Positions 1 to 8,041 of a DNA stretch of 64,000 nucleotides are shown in pieces. The translations under genes were made by a program, and so were the position numbers. Under the pieces are notes generated by a model that was not told where the DNA came from, made no database searches, and worked only from the letters and a program-made list of their open reading frames with translations. Position 1 is the first letter of the stretch; each line of letters starts with the position of its first letter. The stretch is from JBGAQP01 sp044220635 (GTDB lineage Bacteria; Pseudomonadota; Gammaproteobacteria; Burkholderiales; Usitatibacteraceae), in NCBI GenBank assembly GCA_044220635.1, contig JBGAQP010000002.1:1-64000 (forward strand), given 5' to 3'.

Positions 1-34
1 ACAATCCACCTGCAGGGAGATTGTTACAAGCAAT

Positions 35-55
35 AAATGGGGTCTGTCCCCATTT
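35..55. repeat. Perfect inverted repeat, REP-like
   Basis: Arms AAATGGGG (35-42) and CCCCATTT (48-55) are perfect complements around a 5-base centre TCTGT. Similar GGGGTC-centred palindromes are known in proteobacteria as REP elements associated with RAYT transposases. Only one copy is visible here and there is no transposase nearby, so this is either a solitary REP remnant or a transcription-end hairpin of an upstream gene outside the window. Confidence 0.6.
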
Positions 56-60
56 GCACC

Positions 61-66
61 TATAAT
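61..66 (+). promoter_or_regulatory. Putative -10 box upstream of mmsA
   Basis: TATAAT matches the sigma-70 -10 consensus exactly and would give a leader of roughly 35 bases before the ATG at 108. No convincing -35 hexamer lies 16-18 bases upstream, because that interval is occupied by the inverted repeat at 35-55. An activator may be needed, or the match may be fortuitous. Confidence 0.35.
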
Positions 67-107
67 TTCGGAGCGATTCGGGCCTCACTTCCCAGGAGCG
101 AAATGCC

Positions 108-1628
108 ATGGCTGCCAATCCCCAGGCGGTGTCCCCGCCCACCGTGAAGCTCTACATCGATGGCCAGTTCGTCGAGTCGAAGGCCGCGGCCTGGCGCGAC
201 GTGGTGAACCCCGCCACCCAGGAGGTGCTCGCGCGCGTGCCGATGTGCGGCGAGGACGAGGTGAACGCCGCGGTGCGCGCCGCCGCGGCCGCCTTCCGGA
301 CCTGGAAGAACGTCCCCATCGCCCAGCGCGCCCGGGTGATGCTCAAGCTCCAGGAGCTCGTGCGCCGCGACCTGAAGAAGCTCGCCGCGATGATCACCGC
401 CGAGCAGGGCAAGACCCTGCCCGACGCCGAGGGCGACGTCTTCCGCGGCCTCGAGGTGGTCGAGCACGCCTGCTCGGTCGGCACGCTCACGCTCGGCGAG
501 ATCGCCGAGAACGTCGCCGGCGGCGTCGACACCTATTTCATCCGCCAGCCCGTGGGCGTCTGCGCGGGCATCACGCCGTTCAACTTCCCCGCGATGATCC
601 CCCTGTGGATGTTCCCCATGGCGATCGTGTGCGGCAACACCTTCGTCCTCAAGCCCTCCGAGCAGGACCCGATGACGCCGATGGCGCTCGCCGCGCTCGC
701 CGCCGAGGCCGGCATCCCGCCCGGCGTGCTCAACGTCGTCCACGGGGGCAAGGAGGCGGTGGACGCGCTGTGCACCCACCCCGAGGTCAAGGCCGTTTCC
801 TTCGTCGGCTCCTGCCACGTGGGCGAGCACGTCTACAAGCTCTCGAGCCACCACGGCAAGCGCGCCCAGTGCATGATGGGCGCGAAGAACCACGCGATCA
901 TCATGCCCGACGCGAACAAGGATCCGTCGCTCAACGCGCTCGTCGGCGCCGGCTTCGGGGCCGCGGGGCAGCGCTGCATGGCCACGAGCGTGGCCGTCCT
1001 CGTCGGCGCGGCGAAGGGCTGGATCCCCGACATCGTCGCCAAGGCGAAGTCGCTCAAGGTGAACGCGGGCACCGAGCCCGGCGCCGACCTCGGGCCGATC
1101 ATCTCGCGCCAGGCGAAGGGCCGCATCGAGCAGCTGATCGACCTCGGCGTGAAGGAAGGCGCGAAGCTCGAGCTCGACGGGCGCCACCCGAGGGTCCCCG
1201 GCTACGAGAACGGCAACTTCATCGCGCCGACCGTGTTCTCGGGGGTGACCCCCGGCATGGCGATCTACAGGACCGAGATCTTCGGCCCCGTGCTCCTGAT
1301 CATGAGCGTCGACACGCTCGACGAGGCGATCGCGGTCACGAACGCGAACCCCTACGGCAACGGCACGGGGATCTTCACGCAGTCGGGCGCGGCGGCGCGC
1401 AAGTTCCAGAGCGAGATCGACGTGGGCCAGGTGGGCATCAACGTGCCGATCCCGGTGCCGGTGCCCTACTTCAGCTTCACGGGCTCGCGCGGCTCCAAGC
1501 TCGGGGACCTCGGCCCCTACGGCAAGCAGGCCGTCCAGTTCTACACGCAGGTGAAGACCGTGACGGCGCGCTGGTTCGACGACGCCACCGTCTCGCCGGG
1601 CATCCAGACCACGATCAGCCTGAAGTAG
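108..1628 (+). CDS. mmsA: CoA-acylating methylmalonate-semialdehyde dehydrogenase
   Basis: Converts methylmalonate semialdehyde (from valine) to propionyl-CoA with NAD and CoA. The 506-residue product has the usual length and fold of the family. The ALDH nucleotide-site motif TPFNFP lies at 156-161 and the catalytic cysteine is Cys290 in GQRCMA. The general-base glutamate of ordinary aldehyde dehydrogenases is replaced by Asn261 in MGAKNH, typical of the CoA-acylating branch. AGGAG at 94-98 sits nine bases before the ATG at 108. First gene of a valine-degradation run with mmsB 13 bases downstream. Because the product is propionyl-CoA, it connects to the methylcitrate genes at 59-64 kb. Confidence 0.95.
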   Translation: MAANPQAVSPPTVKLYIDGQFVESKAAAWRDVVNPATQEVLARVPMCGEDEVNAAVRAAAAAFRTWKNVPIAQRARVMLKLQELVRRDLKKLAAMITAEQGKTLPDAEGDVFRGLEVVEHACSVGTLTLGEIAENVAGGVDTYFIRQPVGVCAGITPFNFPAMIPLWMFPMAIVCGNTFVLKPSEQDPMTPMALAALAAEAGIPPGVLNVVHGGKEAVDALCTHPEVKAVSFVGSCHVGEHVYKLSSHHGKRAQCMMGAKNHAIIMPDANKDPSLNALVGAGFGAAGQRCMATSVAVLVGAAKGWIPDIVAKAKSLKVNAGTEPGADLGPIISRQAKGRIEQLIDLGVKEGAKLELDGRHPRVPGYENGNFIAPTVFSGVTPGMAIYRTEIFGPVLLIMSVDTLDEAIAVTNANPYGNGTGIFTQSGAAARKFQSEIDVGQVGINVPIPVPVPYFSFTGSRGSKLGDLGPYGKQAVQFYTQVKTVTARWFDDATVSPGIQTTISLK

Positions 1629-1641
1629 CGCCCCGCCGGGC

Positions 1642-2526
1642 ATGAAGATCGGATTCGTCGGGCTCGGGCACATGGGCGAGCCCATGGCCCGCAACCTCCT
1701 CAAGCACGGCCACGCGCTGCGGGTGTACGACCTGGCGCCCGACCCGGTGCGCGCCCTCGCGGGCGCGGGCGCCGCGGCGGCCACCTCCGCGGCGGACTGC
1801 GCGCGCGGCTCGGAGCTCGTGATCACGATGCTGCCTTCCTCGCCCCACGTCCGCTCGGCCTACCTGGGCGAGTCCGGCGTGCTCTCGGGCGTCGCGCGCG
1901 GCACGCTGCTCGTCGACTGCTCGACCATCGACCCGCTCACCGCCCGCGAGGTGGCGATGGACGCGCGCGCCAAGGGCTGCGCGATGCTCGACGCCCCGGT
2001 CTCGGGCGGCGTCGGCGGGGCCGAGGCCGCCACGCTCACCTTCATGGTGGGCGGCGAGTCGAAGGACTTCGAGGCCGCGCGGCCCGTGCTCCGGTGCATG
2101 GGCGCGAACGTCGTGCATTGCGGGGGCAGCGGCAACGGGCAGGTCGCCAAGATCTGCAACAACCTCATGCTCGCCATCCAGATGATCGCCACCTCGGAGG
2201 GCATGACGCTCGCCGCGAAGCTCGGCATGGACCCGAAGGTCTTCGCGGGGATCGTGAACTCCTCGAGCGGGCGCTGCTGGAGCTCCGACACGTACAACCC
2301 CTACCCCGGCGTGCTCGACAACGCGCCCGCCAGCCGCGGCTACACGGGAGGCTTCGGAGTCGACCTGATGCTCAAGGACCTCACGCTCGTCACCGACGCG
2401 GCCAAGGCGGCGCGCCACCCCGTGCTCCTCGGCGCCATCGCCCAGCAGCTCTACCAGAAGCATTCCACGGACGGCCACGGGGGCAAGGACTTCTCGAGCG
2501 TCATCCTCCAGTACCTGAAACCCTGA
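1642..2526 (+). CDS. mmsB: 3-hydroxyisobutyrate dehydrogenase
   Basis: Oxidises 3-hydroxyisobutyrate to methylmalonate semialdehyde with NAD, the step just before MmsA. The 294-residue beta-hydroxyacid dehydrogenase has an N-terminal Rossmann motif GLGHMG (7-12), the substrate motif DAPVSGG (117-123) and the catalytic Lys170 in GQVAKICNN. The C-terminal GGKDFSS block is also typical of MmsB. Its stop codon shares one base with the next start (TGATG at 2524-2528), which implies translational coupling. Confidence 0.94.
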   Translation: MKIGFVGLGHMGEPMARNLLKHGHALRVYDLAPDPVRALAGAGAAAATSAADCARGSELVITMLPSSPHVRSAYLGESGVLSGVARGTLLVDCSTIDPLTAREVAMDARAKGCAMLDAPVSGGVGGAEAATLTFMVGGESKDFEAARPVLRCMGANVVHCGGSGNGQVAKICNNLMLAIQMIATSEGMTLAAKLGMDPKVFAGIVNSSSGRCWSSDTYNPYPGVLDNAPASRGYTGGFGVDLMLKDLTLVTDAAKAARHPVLLGAIAQQLYQKHSTDGHGGKDFSSVILQYLKP

Positions 2527-3293
2527 TGATCGAGCACCGCATCGAGGGCCGCACGGCCTTCGTCACACTCGCCAACCCGCCCGCGAACACCTGGACGCCC
2601 GAGGGCCTGCAGGCGCTCGAGGCCCTGGTCTCGCGCCTCGAGGCCGACCGCGCCGTCTATGCCGCCGTCATCACCGGCGCGGGCCCCAAGTTCTTCTCCG
2701 CCGGCGCGGACCTGAAACGATTCGCCACGGACAAGGTGTACGCGCGGCACTTCATCGCCTGTTTCGGCGCGGCCTTCGAGGCGCTGATGAACGCGCGCTT
2801 CGTCACCATCGCCGCGATCAACGGCTATGCGATGGGCGGCGGGCTCGAGTGCGCCCTCGCCTGCGACATCCGCATCGCCGAGGCCCACGCCCAGATGGCA
2901 CTGCCCGAGCCCTCCGTGGGCCTGCTTCCCGCGGGCTGCGGGACCCAGAACCTGCCCTGGCTGGTGGGCGAAGGCTGGGCCAAGCGCATGATCCTCACCA
3001 ACGAGCGCGTGGACGCCGCGACGGCGTTGAGGATCGGGCTCGTCGAGGAAGTGGTCGCGACGGGCGCCGGGCTCGCCGCGGCCACCGCGCTCGCCGCGCG
3101 GGTCGCGACCCTGTCGCCCCGCGCCGTCGCGTACTGCAAGGACCTCATCCACAACGCGCGCAATGGCATCCCGCGCCGCGCCGGCCTCGCGCTCGAGCGC
3201 GAGCGTTTCGTCGACCTCTTCGACCACGGCGACCAGGCCGAGGGCGTGGCGGCCTTCCTCGAGAAGCGCAAGCCCGAATGGAAGAACGACTGA
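2526..3293 (+). CDS. Enoyl-CoA hydratase/isomerase family protein
   Basis: Crotonase-fold enzyme of 255 residues. The oxyanion-hole segments are GAGPKFFSAGADLK (about 50-63) and GYAMGGGLECALACD (about 101-115). In the valine pathway this position would be filled by the hydratase that adds water to methylacrylyl-CoA; I infer that role from context, since crotonase substrate ranges cannot be read from the sequence. It overlaps mmsB by one base and the next gene by sixteen bases, so it is clearly within the operon. Confidence 0.88.
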   Translation: MIEHRIEGRTAFVTLANPPANTWTPEGLQALEALVSRLEADRAVYAAVITGAGPKFFSAGADLKRFATDKVYARHFIACFGAAFEALMNARFVTIAAINGYAMGGGLECALACDIRIAEAHAQMALPEPSVGLLPAGCGTQNLPWLVGEGWAKRMILTNERVDAATALRIGLVEEVVATGAGLAAATALAARVATLSPRAVAYCKDLIHNARNGIPRRAGLALERERFVDLFDHGDQAEGVAAFLEKRKPEWKND

Positions 3294-4378
3294 GCGCGGC
3301 CGGCGGCGAGCTCGTCGCCGGGATCCGCGCCGGGGTGGCCACGGTCACCCTGAACCGGCCGTCGGCGCTCAATGCGCTTTCCCTCGGCATGCTCGAGGGC
3401 CTCGCCGCCTGGCTCGCGGCCTGGTCCACGGACGAGCGCGTGCGGATCGTGGTGCTGCGCGGCGCCGGCGGGAAGTCGTTCTGCGCCGGGGGCGACATCC
3501 GGGCGCTGCGCGACAACGCCCGCGAGCGCAACGCCGAGCATCACCGCTTCTTCGAGGCGGAATACGAGCTCGACCACCGCATCCACACCTACGGCAAGCC
3601 CGTCGTCGCGGTGATGGACGGGATCGTCATGGGCGGCGGGATGGGCCTCGCGCAGGGCGCGGCGCTGCGCCTGGTGGGCGAGCGCACGCGCATGGCGATG
3701 CCCGAGACCGCGATCGGCCTCTTCCCCGACGTCGGGGCGAGCTTCTTCCTCTCGCGCCTGCCCGGCATGGTCGGGATGTACCTGGGCCTCACGGGCGTGA
3801 CGATCGGCGCCGCCGACGCCCTCTACTGCGAACTCGCCGACGCCTGCCTCGCGCCCGATGGGCACGCGGCCCTCGAGGCGGGGCTGCGCGAGGCCGCGGG
3901 CGCCGCCGACGCGTTCGCCGCGGTCCGCGAAGCCGGGGCGCGGCTCGCCGCCCCGGGCGCCACGGTCAGCGAGATCGAGACCCTGCGGCCCGCGATCGAC
4001 CTGCACTTCGGCCTCGAGTCCGTTCCCGCGATCGTGGCTTCCCTCGGCACCGAGGAGCGCCCCGCCTTCCGCGAATGGGCGGCGCGGACCCTCGAGCGGC
4101 TCGCGCAGGGCTCGCCGACGATGCTGGAGGTGACCTTCGAGCAGCTGCGCCGCGGCGCGATCCTCTCGCTCGCCGACTGCTTCCGGATGGAGCTGAACCT
4201 CGTGCACCGCGCGTTCGAGCAGGGCGATTTCCTCGAGGGCATCCGCGCGCGGATCGTGGACAAGGACAACCGCCCGCGCTGGAATCCCGCCGCGCTCGCC
4301 GGGGTCACGCCCGAATCCGTGGCATCCTTCTTCGCGCCCCGCTGGAAGGACGCCGACCACCCCCTCGCCCACCTCTGA
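3278..4378 (+). CDS. 3-hydroxyisobutyryl-CoA hydrolase (HIBCH type)
   Basis: Hydrolyses 3-hydroxyisobutyryl-CoA to free 3-hydroxyisobutyrate, the MmsB substrate. The start is the ATG at 3278, inside the end of the preceding gene (16-base overlap), giving 366 residues, the normal length for this subfamily and about 100 longer than simple hydratases. Diagnostic blocks are SFCAGGDIRALR, the HTYGKPVVAVMDG segment followed by MGGGMG, and PETAIGLFPDVG. The long helical C-terminal extension with a WNP motif near the end also fits HIBCH. A general enoyl-CoA hydratase is less likely. Confidence 0.9.
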   Translation: MEERLSAAGGELVAGIRAGVATVTLNRPSALNALSLGMLEGLAAWLAAWSTDERVRIVVLRGAGGKSFCAGGDIRALRDNARERNAEHHRFFEAEYELDHRIHTYGKPVVAVMDGIVMGGGMGLAQGAALRLVGERTRMAMPETAIGLFPDVGASFFLSRLPGMVGMYLGLTGVTIGAADALYCELADACLAPDGHAALEAGLREAAGAADAFAAVREAGARLAAPGATVSEIETLRPAIDLHFGLESVPAIVASLGTEERPAFREWAARTLERLAQGSPTMLEVTFEQLRRGAILSLADCFRMELNLVHRAFEQGDFLEGIRARIVDKDNRPRWNPAALAGVTPESVASFFAPRWKDADHPLAHL

Positions 4379-4390
4379 GGCCGCGATCCG

Positions 4391-5284
4391 ATGAAGCTCG
4401 TCACCTTCTCGCCCCTGCCATCCGGCGCCCCGCGTTCCGGCATCCTCCTCGACGACGCCCGCGTGCTCGACATTCCCGCGGCCACGGGCGCCGATCCCGC
4501 CTTCGCCTCGATGCTCGCGATCATCCGCGCGGGAGCCCCCGCACTGGAGCGCCTGCGCGCGCTCGCCGCGAAGCCGCCCGCCGGCGCGCCCGCGCTCGCC
4601 GAGGTGAGGCTGCACGCCCCGATCCCGCGGCCCGCGAAGAACGTCTTCTGCGTCGGCTGGAACTATCTCGAGCACTTCGAGGAGGGGGCGAAGAAGCTGC
4701 AGGACAACCGCGAGCTCCCGCAGTGGCCCGTCTTCTTCAGCAAGGCGGCCACGGCCGTGAACGGCCCCTACGACCCGATCCCGTTCGACGCCGCCATCTC
4801 GACCTCGCTCGACTGGGAAGTGGAGCTCGGGGTCGTCATCGGCACGGGCGGCAAGAACATCGCGCAGGCCGACGCCATGCGCCACGTCTTCGGCTACACC
4901 GTCGTCAACGACGTGAGCTGGCGCGACCTGCAGCGGCGCCACGGCGGCCAGTGGCACAAGGGCAAGAGCCTCGACGGGACCTGCCCCATGGGCCCGGCGA
5001 TCGTGACCGCCGACAGCCTCGACCCCCGCGACCTGCGCGTGACCTGCCGCGTGAACGGCGTGACGAAGCAGGACTCGCGCACGAAGTTCCTCTACTTCAA
5101 GATCGAGCGCCTGATCGCGGACCTCTCGCTCGGCATGACGCTCGAGCCCGGCGACATCATCTCCACGGGCACCCCCGAGGGCGTGGGATTCGCGCGCAAT
5201 CCCCCGGAGTTCATGAAGCCCGGCGACCTCCTCGAGACCGAGATCGAGGGGATCGGGATCCTGCGCAATCCCGTCGGCGGCTGA
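4391..5284 (+). CDS. Fumarylacetoacetate hydrolase family protein
   Basis: The 297-residue FAH-fold protein has the family core: VGWNYLEHFEEG near residue 80, the metal-binding ELGVVIG region, GYTVVNDVSWRDLQ and CPMGPAIVTAD. Members hydrolyse or decarboxylate 2-oxo or acylpyruvate substrates and need Mg2+ or Mn2+. The exact substrate is not evident. It follows the valine-pathway genes after 12 bases on the same strand, so it is probably co-transcribed, although no known valine step needs it. Confidence 0.85.
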   Translation: MKLVTFSPLPSGAPRSGILLDDARVLDIPAATGADPAFASMLAIIRAGAPALERLRALAAKPPAGAPALAEVRLHAPIPRPAKNVFCVGWNYLEHFEEGAKKLQDNRELPQWPVFFSKAATAVNGPYDPIPFDAAISTSLDWEVELGVVIGTGGKNIAQADAMRHVFGYTVVNDVSWRDLQRRHGGQWHKGKSLDGTCPMGPAIVTADSLDPRDLRVTCRVNGVTKQDSRTKFLYFKIERLIADLSLGMTLEPGDIISTGTPEGVGFARNPPEFMKPGDLLETEIEGIGILRNPVGG

Positions 5285-5338
5285 TGCGAAGCCCCCCGGC
5301 CGGGCGCTAGAATAGGCGCCACGGAGGAGAACAGCCGA

Positions 5339-6304
5339 ATGGTGACCAAGGTCGAGCCGGGCAGCACGGTGATGCGTCGCATGGGCGTCTATCGCCTGCT
5401 CGCGGAGCTGCCGTCGCTGCGCGAGAGCTACGCGCGCAAGTTCGCCACGGCCGCCTTCCTCGGCACGCTCGCCCCGCTCGTCGTCTTCATCGTCTACCTG
5501 CTCGTCACGCAGCAGCGCTGGGAGATGCTCTACCCGCTGGTGGCGGCCCTCGTCCTCGCCTGCTTCGCGGGCTTCCTCGGCACGCTCTGGCTGCTGCGCG
5601 AGCTCCTCGCCCCGATCGACGTGACGGCGGAGGCGCTGCGCACCTACATCGACAGCCGCCGCGTCCCGGACCTGCCGGTGCATTTCCGGGACCGGGCCGG
5701 GCGCCTCATGGAAGGCACGCAGTACACGCTCGCGCAGCTGCACGAGACCATCAGCCGGCTCGAGCGGGTCTCGGACACCGACGACCTCACGGGGATCTAC
5801 AACCGCCGCGCGGGCGAGAAGCGCCTCGCCGAGGAAGTGGCGCGCTCGGAGCGCGACCTCCAGTCCTTCCAGCTCGCCTTCCTCGACGTGAACGACTTCA
5901 AGGCGATCAACGACCGCCACGGGCACAGCGCGGGCGATGCGTGCATCTCGCACATCGCGGCGCTCCTGCAGCTCAACACGCGCCGCGGCGACTGGGTGGC
6001 CCGCTGGGGCGGCGACGAGTTCATCGTCGGGCTGCACCGCAACCGGGCGATGAAGATGGTGGTCGAGCGCATCATCCGCGCGATCTCCTCGAGCCCCTGC
6101 GAGATCGCCCCCGGCCTGGAGATCATCGTCCACGTGAGCTGCGGCGTGGCCGAGTACCGCTTCGGCGGCGGCTCGGCGGGGCTGCTGGGCGACGCGGACA
6201 AGGCGATGTATTCCGCGAAGCTCCTCGCGACGAAGGACGGCCTGTCCCACGTCTGCTACGCGAACGAGCCGGCGCCGGAGCCCGTGCGCGTCACCGCGGC
6301 CTGA
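5339..6304 (+). CDS. Membrane-bound diguanylate cyclase (GGDEF)
   Basis: Makes cyclic di-GMP from two GTP at the inner membrane. Two hydrophobic segments (about 36-57 and 63-88) are followed by a short linker and a GGDEF domain from about residue 140 to 300. The active-site GGDEF is intact at 224-228, and the allosteric I-site RxxD (RRGD, 215-218) sits at the standard five-residue spacing, so product inhibition is expected. There is no recognisable sensor domain, and the short loop between the membrane spans leaves little periplasmic sensing surface. A purine-rich GGAGGA lies about ten bases before the ATG. It stands alone after a 54-base gap and faces the next operon. Confidence 0.92.
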   Translation: MVTKVEPGSTVMRRMGVYRLLAELPSLRESYARKFATAAFLGTLAPLVVFIVYLLVTQQRWEMLYPLVAALVLACFAGFLGTLWLLRELLAPIDVTAEALRTYIDSRRVPDLPVHFRDRAGRLMEGTQYTLAQLHETISRLERVSDTDDLTGIYNRRAGEKRLAEEVARSERDLQSFQLAFLDVNDFKAINDRHGHSAGDACISHIAALLQLNTRRGDWVARWGGDEFIVGLHRNRAMKMVVERIIRAISSSPCEIAPGLEIIVHVSCGVAEYRFGGGSAGLLGDADKAMYSAKLLATKDGLSHVCYANEPAPEPVRVTAA

Positions 6305-6321
6305 GCGCCGCCGCGCGGCCC

Positions 6322-6738
6322 TCAGGCCCGCGCGCGCTCCCGCAGCCAGCGCATCAGCCAGCCCAGCCCGGGCCGCTTCGCGTAGAGCTCCTCGGCGGCA
6401 TCCCAGTAGTCGCGGTGCGAGGCGATGCGCCCGTCTGGCGCGAAGCGCAGGTGCGTCGCGCCCGGCACCACCTGCTCGCGCGCCTCGCCCGGGAACCGGA
6501 AGCGAAACTCCCAGGTGAGCATGGCGCCCGCGGCGCCTTCCCAGCGCTCGAGGATGCGGAAGCGCGGCGCCTCGAGCTGCTCGAACATGTGGGCGAAGAT
6601 GCGGCCGATGGCAGGAGCGCCCGCCACCTCGTTGAACGGGTCCTTGAAGTACGCCTCCGGGGCGTAGTACCGGCCGACCTCCCGCACCGACTCGGGGGTG
6701 AGCGTCTCGAACCAGCGGACGATCGCCTCGAGCTTCAT
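6322..6738 (-). CDS. SnoaL/NTF2-like family protein
   Basis: Last gene of the eight-gene operon behind the LitR-like regulator. The 138-residue product has the cone-shaped NTF2/SnoaL pattern: an opening helix (MKLEAIVRWFETLTPESV), an early YYAPEAYFKDPF segment typical of the family, and beta strands with the WEFRFRFP and HRDYWDA blocks. Such proteins are small cyclases, isomerases or ligand binders; no function can be given. The ATG at 6738 overlaps the stop of the upstream dehydrogenase by four bases, which decides the start. Confidence 0.82.
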   Translation of the reverse strand: MKLEAIVRWFETLTPESVREVGRYYAPEAYFKDPFNEVAGAPAIGRIFAHMFEQLEAPRFRILERWEGAAGAMLTWEFRFRFPGEAREQVVPGATHLRFAPDGRIASHRDYWDAAEELYAKRPGLGWLMRWLRERARA

Positions 6739-7508
6739 GCGCCGGTGAGCCGGCGCACCGCCGGGAAGTAGGCCCCGTAGGGCAGCAGGCGCAGGAGCTT
6801 CAGCCAGCCGGTGAACCGCCTCGGGAAGTGGATCTCGAAGGCGCCGCGCTCGAGCCCCGCGACGATGGCCTCGGCCGCGGACTGCGCGGAAACGAGCGCG
6901 GGCATCTCGAAGTCGTTGCGGGCCGTCATGGGCGTCGCCACGAATCCGGGGTTCACGAGGTGCACGCCGATCCCGCGCGGCGCGAGGTCGAGGTAGAGCG
7001 ATTCGGCGAGGTTGATGAGCGCCGCCTTGGTCGGGCCGTAGCAAAGGCTCCTCGGAAGCCCCCGGTACCCCGCCACGCTGGAGACGATCGCGATCGCCCC
7101 CGCGCCGCGGTCGAGCATCGCCGGCAGCACCGCCGGGAGCAGGTGGAACGCGCCCATCAGGTTCGCCTCGACGTGCTCGCGCGCCCGCTCGACCGTGAGT
7201 TCCCAGGCCCGCGTGGGCGTGTAGGTTCCCGCGAGGTAGACCACGAGGTCGACGCCGCCCCAGGCCGCGACGATGTCGCGGTGCGCTGCGGCGAGCGACT
7301 CCGGCCGCGTCACGTCCGCGGGCACGGCGAGCCGGTTCGCCTCGCGCGCGGCGAGCGTCGCGAGCCGCTCGCGGTTGCGCGCGGTGAGCGCGACCCGCGC
7401 GCCGCGCGCCGAGAGCGAGCTCGCGAGCGCCTCCCCGATGCCGGTCGAGGCACCCACGAGCCAGGCGCGCCGGCCCTTCCAGTGCGCGATGCGGGGATTC
7501 AGGCTCAT
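6735..7508 (-). CDS. Short-chain dehydrogenase/reductase
   Basis: Classical SDR of 257 residues: NAD(P)-binding GASTGIG (19-25), a catalytic serine in the VSSVAG segment (143-144) and the YxxxK pair Tyr157/Lys161. Arginines soon after the cofactor motif (TARNRERL) suggest NADP preference. The C-terminus ends in a basic, partly hydrophobic stretch that could touch the membrane. It overlaps its neighbours by four bases on both sides (ATGA junctions), so it is tightly coupled in the operon. SDRs recur beside cyclopropane-synthase-like and DUF1365 genes in light- or singlet-oxygen-responsive clusters of other proteobacteria; the substrate is unknown. Confidence 0.88.
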   Translation of the reverse strand: MSLNPRIAHWKGRRAWLVGASTGIGEALASSLSARGARVALTARNRERLATLAAREANRLAVPADVTRPESLAAAHRDIVAAWGGVDLVVYLAGTYTPTRAWELTVERAREHVEANLMGAFHLLPAVLPAMLDRGAGAIAIVSSVAGYRGLPRSLCYGPTKAALINLAESLYLDLAPRGIGVHLVNPGFVATPMTARNDFEMPALVSAQSAAEAIVAGLERGAFEIHFPRRFTGWLKLLRLLPYGAYFPAVRRLTGA

Positions 7509-8041
7509 GCGGGCTGGCGCCTGCGGAACGCGATCGTGATCTCGGCGAAGCGCAGGCCGAACTTCGTGATCACGCTGCGATTGAGCATCGTGTCCCCGTC
7601 GACCAGGTACATCCAGTCGTCGAGCACCACGTCCCAGCCGCCCTGCTCCTCGGGCAGGCGCAGCACGTACGCCCAGCGCAGGGAGTTTCCGGCCGACTCC
7701 CCGAGCGCCTTTCCGACCACGTCCGCCGCCGTCCCCTCGTAGGTTCCCGCGCCCGTCCGGGTGATCTTCCAGACGCGCTTCTCGCGCTTGCCATCCGACC
7801 ACTCGAAGGTTTCGTCGAGCGTGCCCACGGGACCCTGCCAGGACGCCTCGATGCGGACCTGGAAGCGGCGCATCACGCGGCCGGAGCGGTCCTGCACCAG
7901 GCCCCAGCCGTCGACCGTGCCGTCGAAGTAGCGCGCGAGGTCGAGCTCGGGGCGCTCGGCCCGGTACTCGGACGGGGCCACGGAGGCGCAGCCGGAAAGC
8001 GCGATCGCCGCGGCGATCACCACGAGAAGCCCATGCATCAT
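7505..8041 (-). CDS. DUF3833 family lipoprotein
   Basis: A 178-residue exported lipoprotein. The N-terminus is a short hydrophobic stretch ending in a lipobox LSGC (Cys about residue 19), so it should be lipid-anchored. The mature part contains the YFDGTVDGWGLVQDRSG and VLDDWMYLVD blocks that I associate with DUF3833. Two tandem ATG codons (8041 and 8038) are possible starts; the first gives the usual ATGA four-base overlap with the transporter gene. Function is unknown, but the family commonly accompanies DUF1365 and cyclopropane-synthase-like genes, as here. Confidence 0.82.
   Translation of the reverse strand: MMHGLLVVIAAAIALSGCASVAPSEYRAERPELDLARYFDGTVDGWGLVQDRSGRVMRRFQVRIEASWQGPVGTLDETFEWSDGKREKRVWKITRTGAGTYEGTAADVVGKALGESAGNSLRWAYVLRLPEEQGGWDVVLDDWMYLVDGDTMLNRSVITKFGLRFAEITIAFRRRQPA

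Noticed and set aside
60..1826. Long open frame antisense to mmsA
   Set aside because: Its translation is Arg/His/Asp/Gly-rich without any family motif, and mmsA on the other strand has complete motifs. Long antisense frames are expected at this G+C content.
2825..6250. A 1141-codon minus-strand frame across the valine genes
   Set aside because: It lies opposite four well-supported genes and its composition is typical of a shadow frame (repetitive Arg, Ala, Asp, His).
6303..6339. GC-rich hairpin between the convergent GGDEF and SnoaL-like genes as a bidirectional terminator
   Set aside because: Pairing is interrupted and there is no T tract on either strand; chance self-complementarity is common in such GC-rich sequence.
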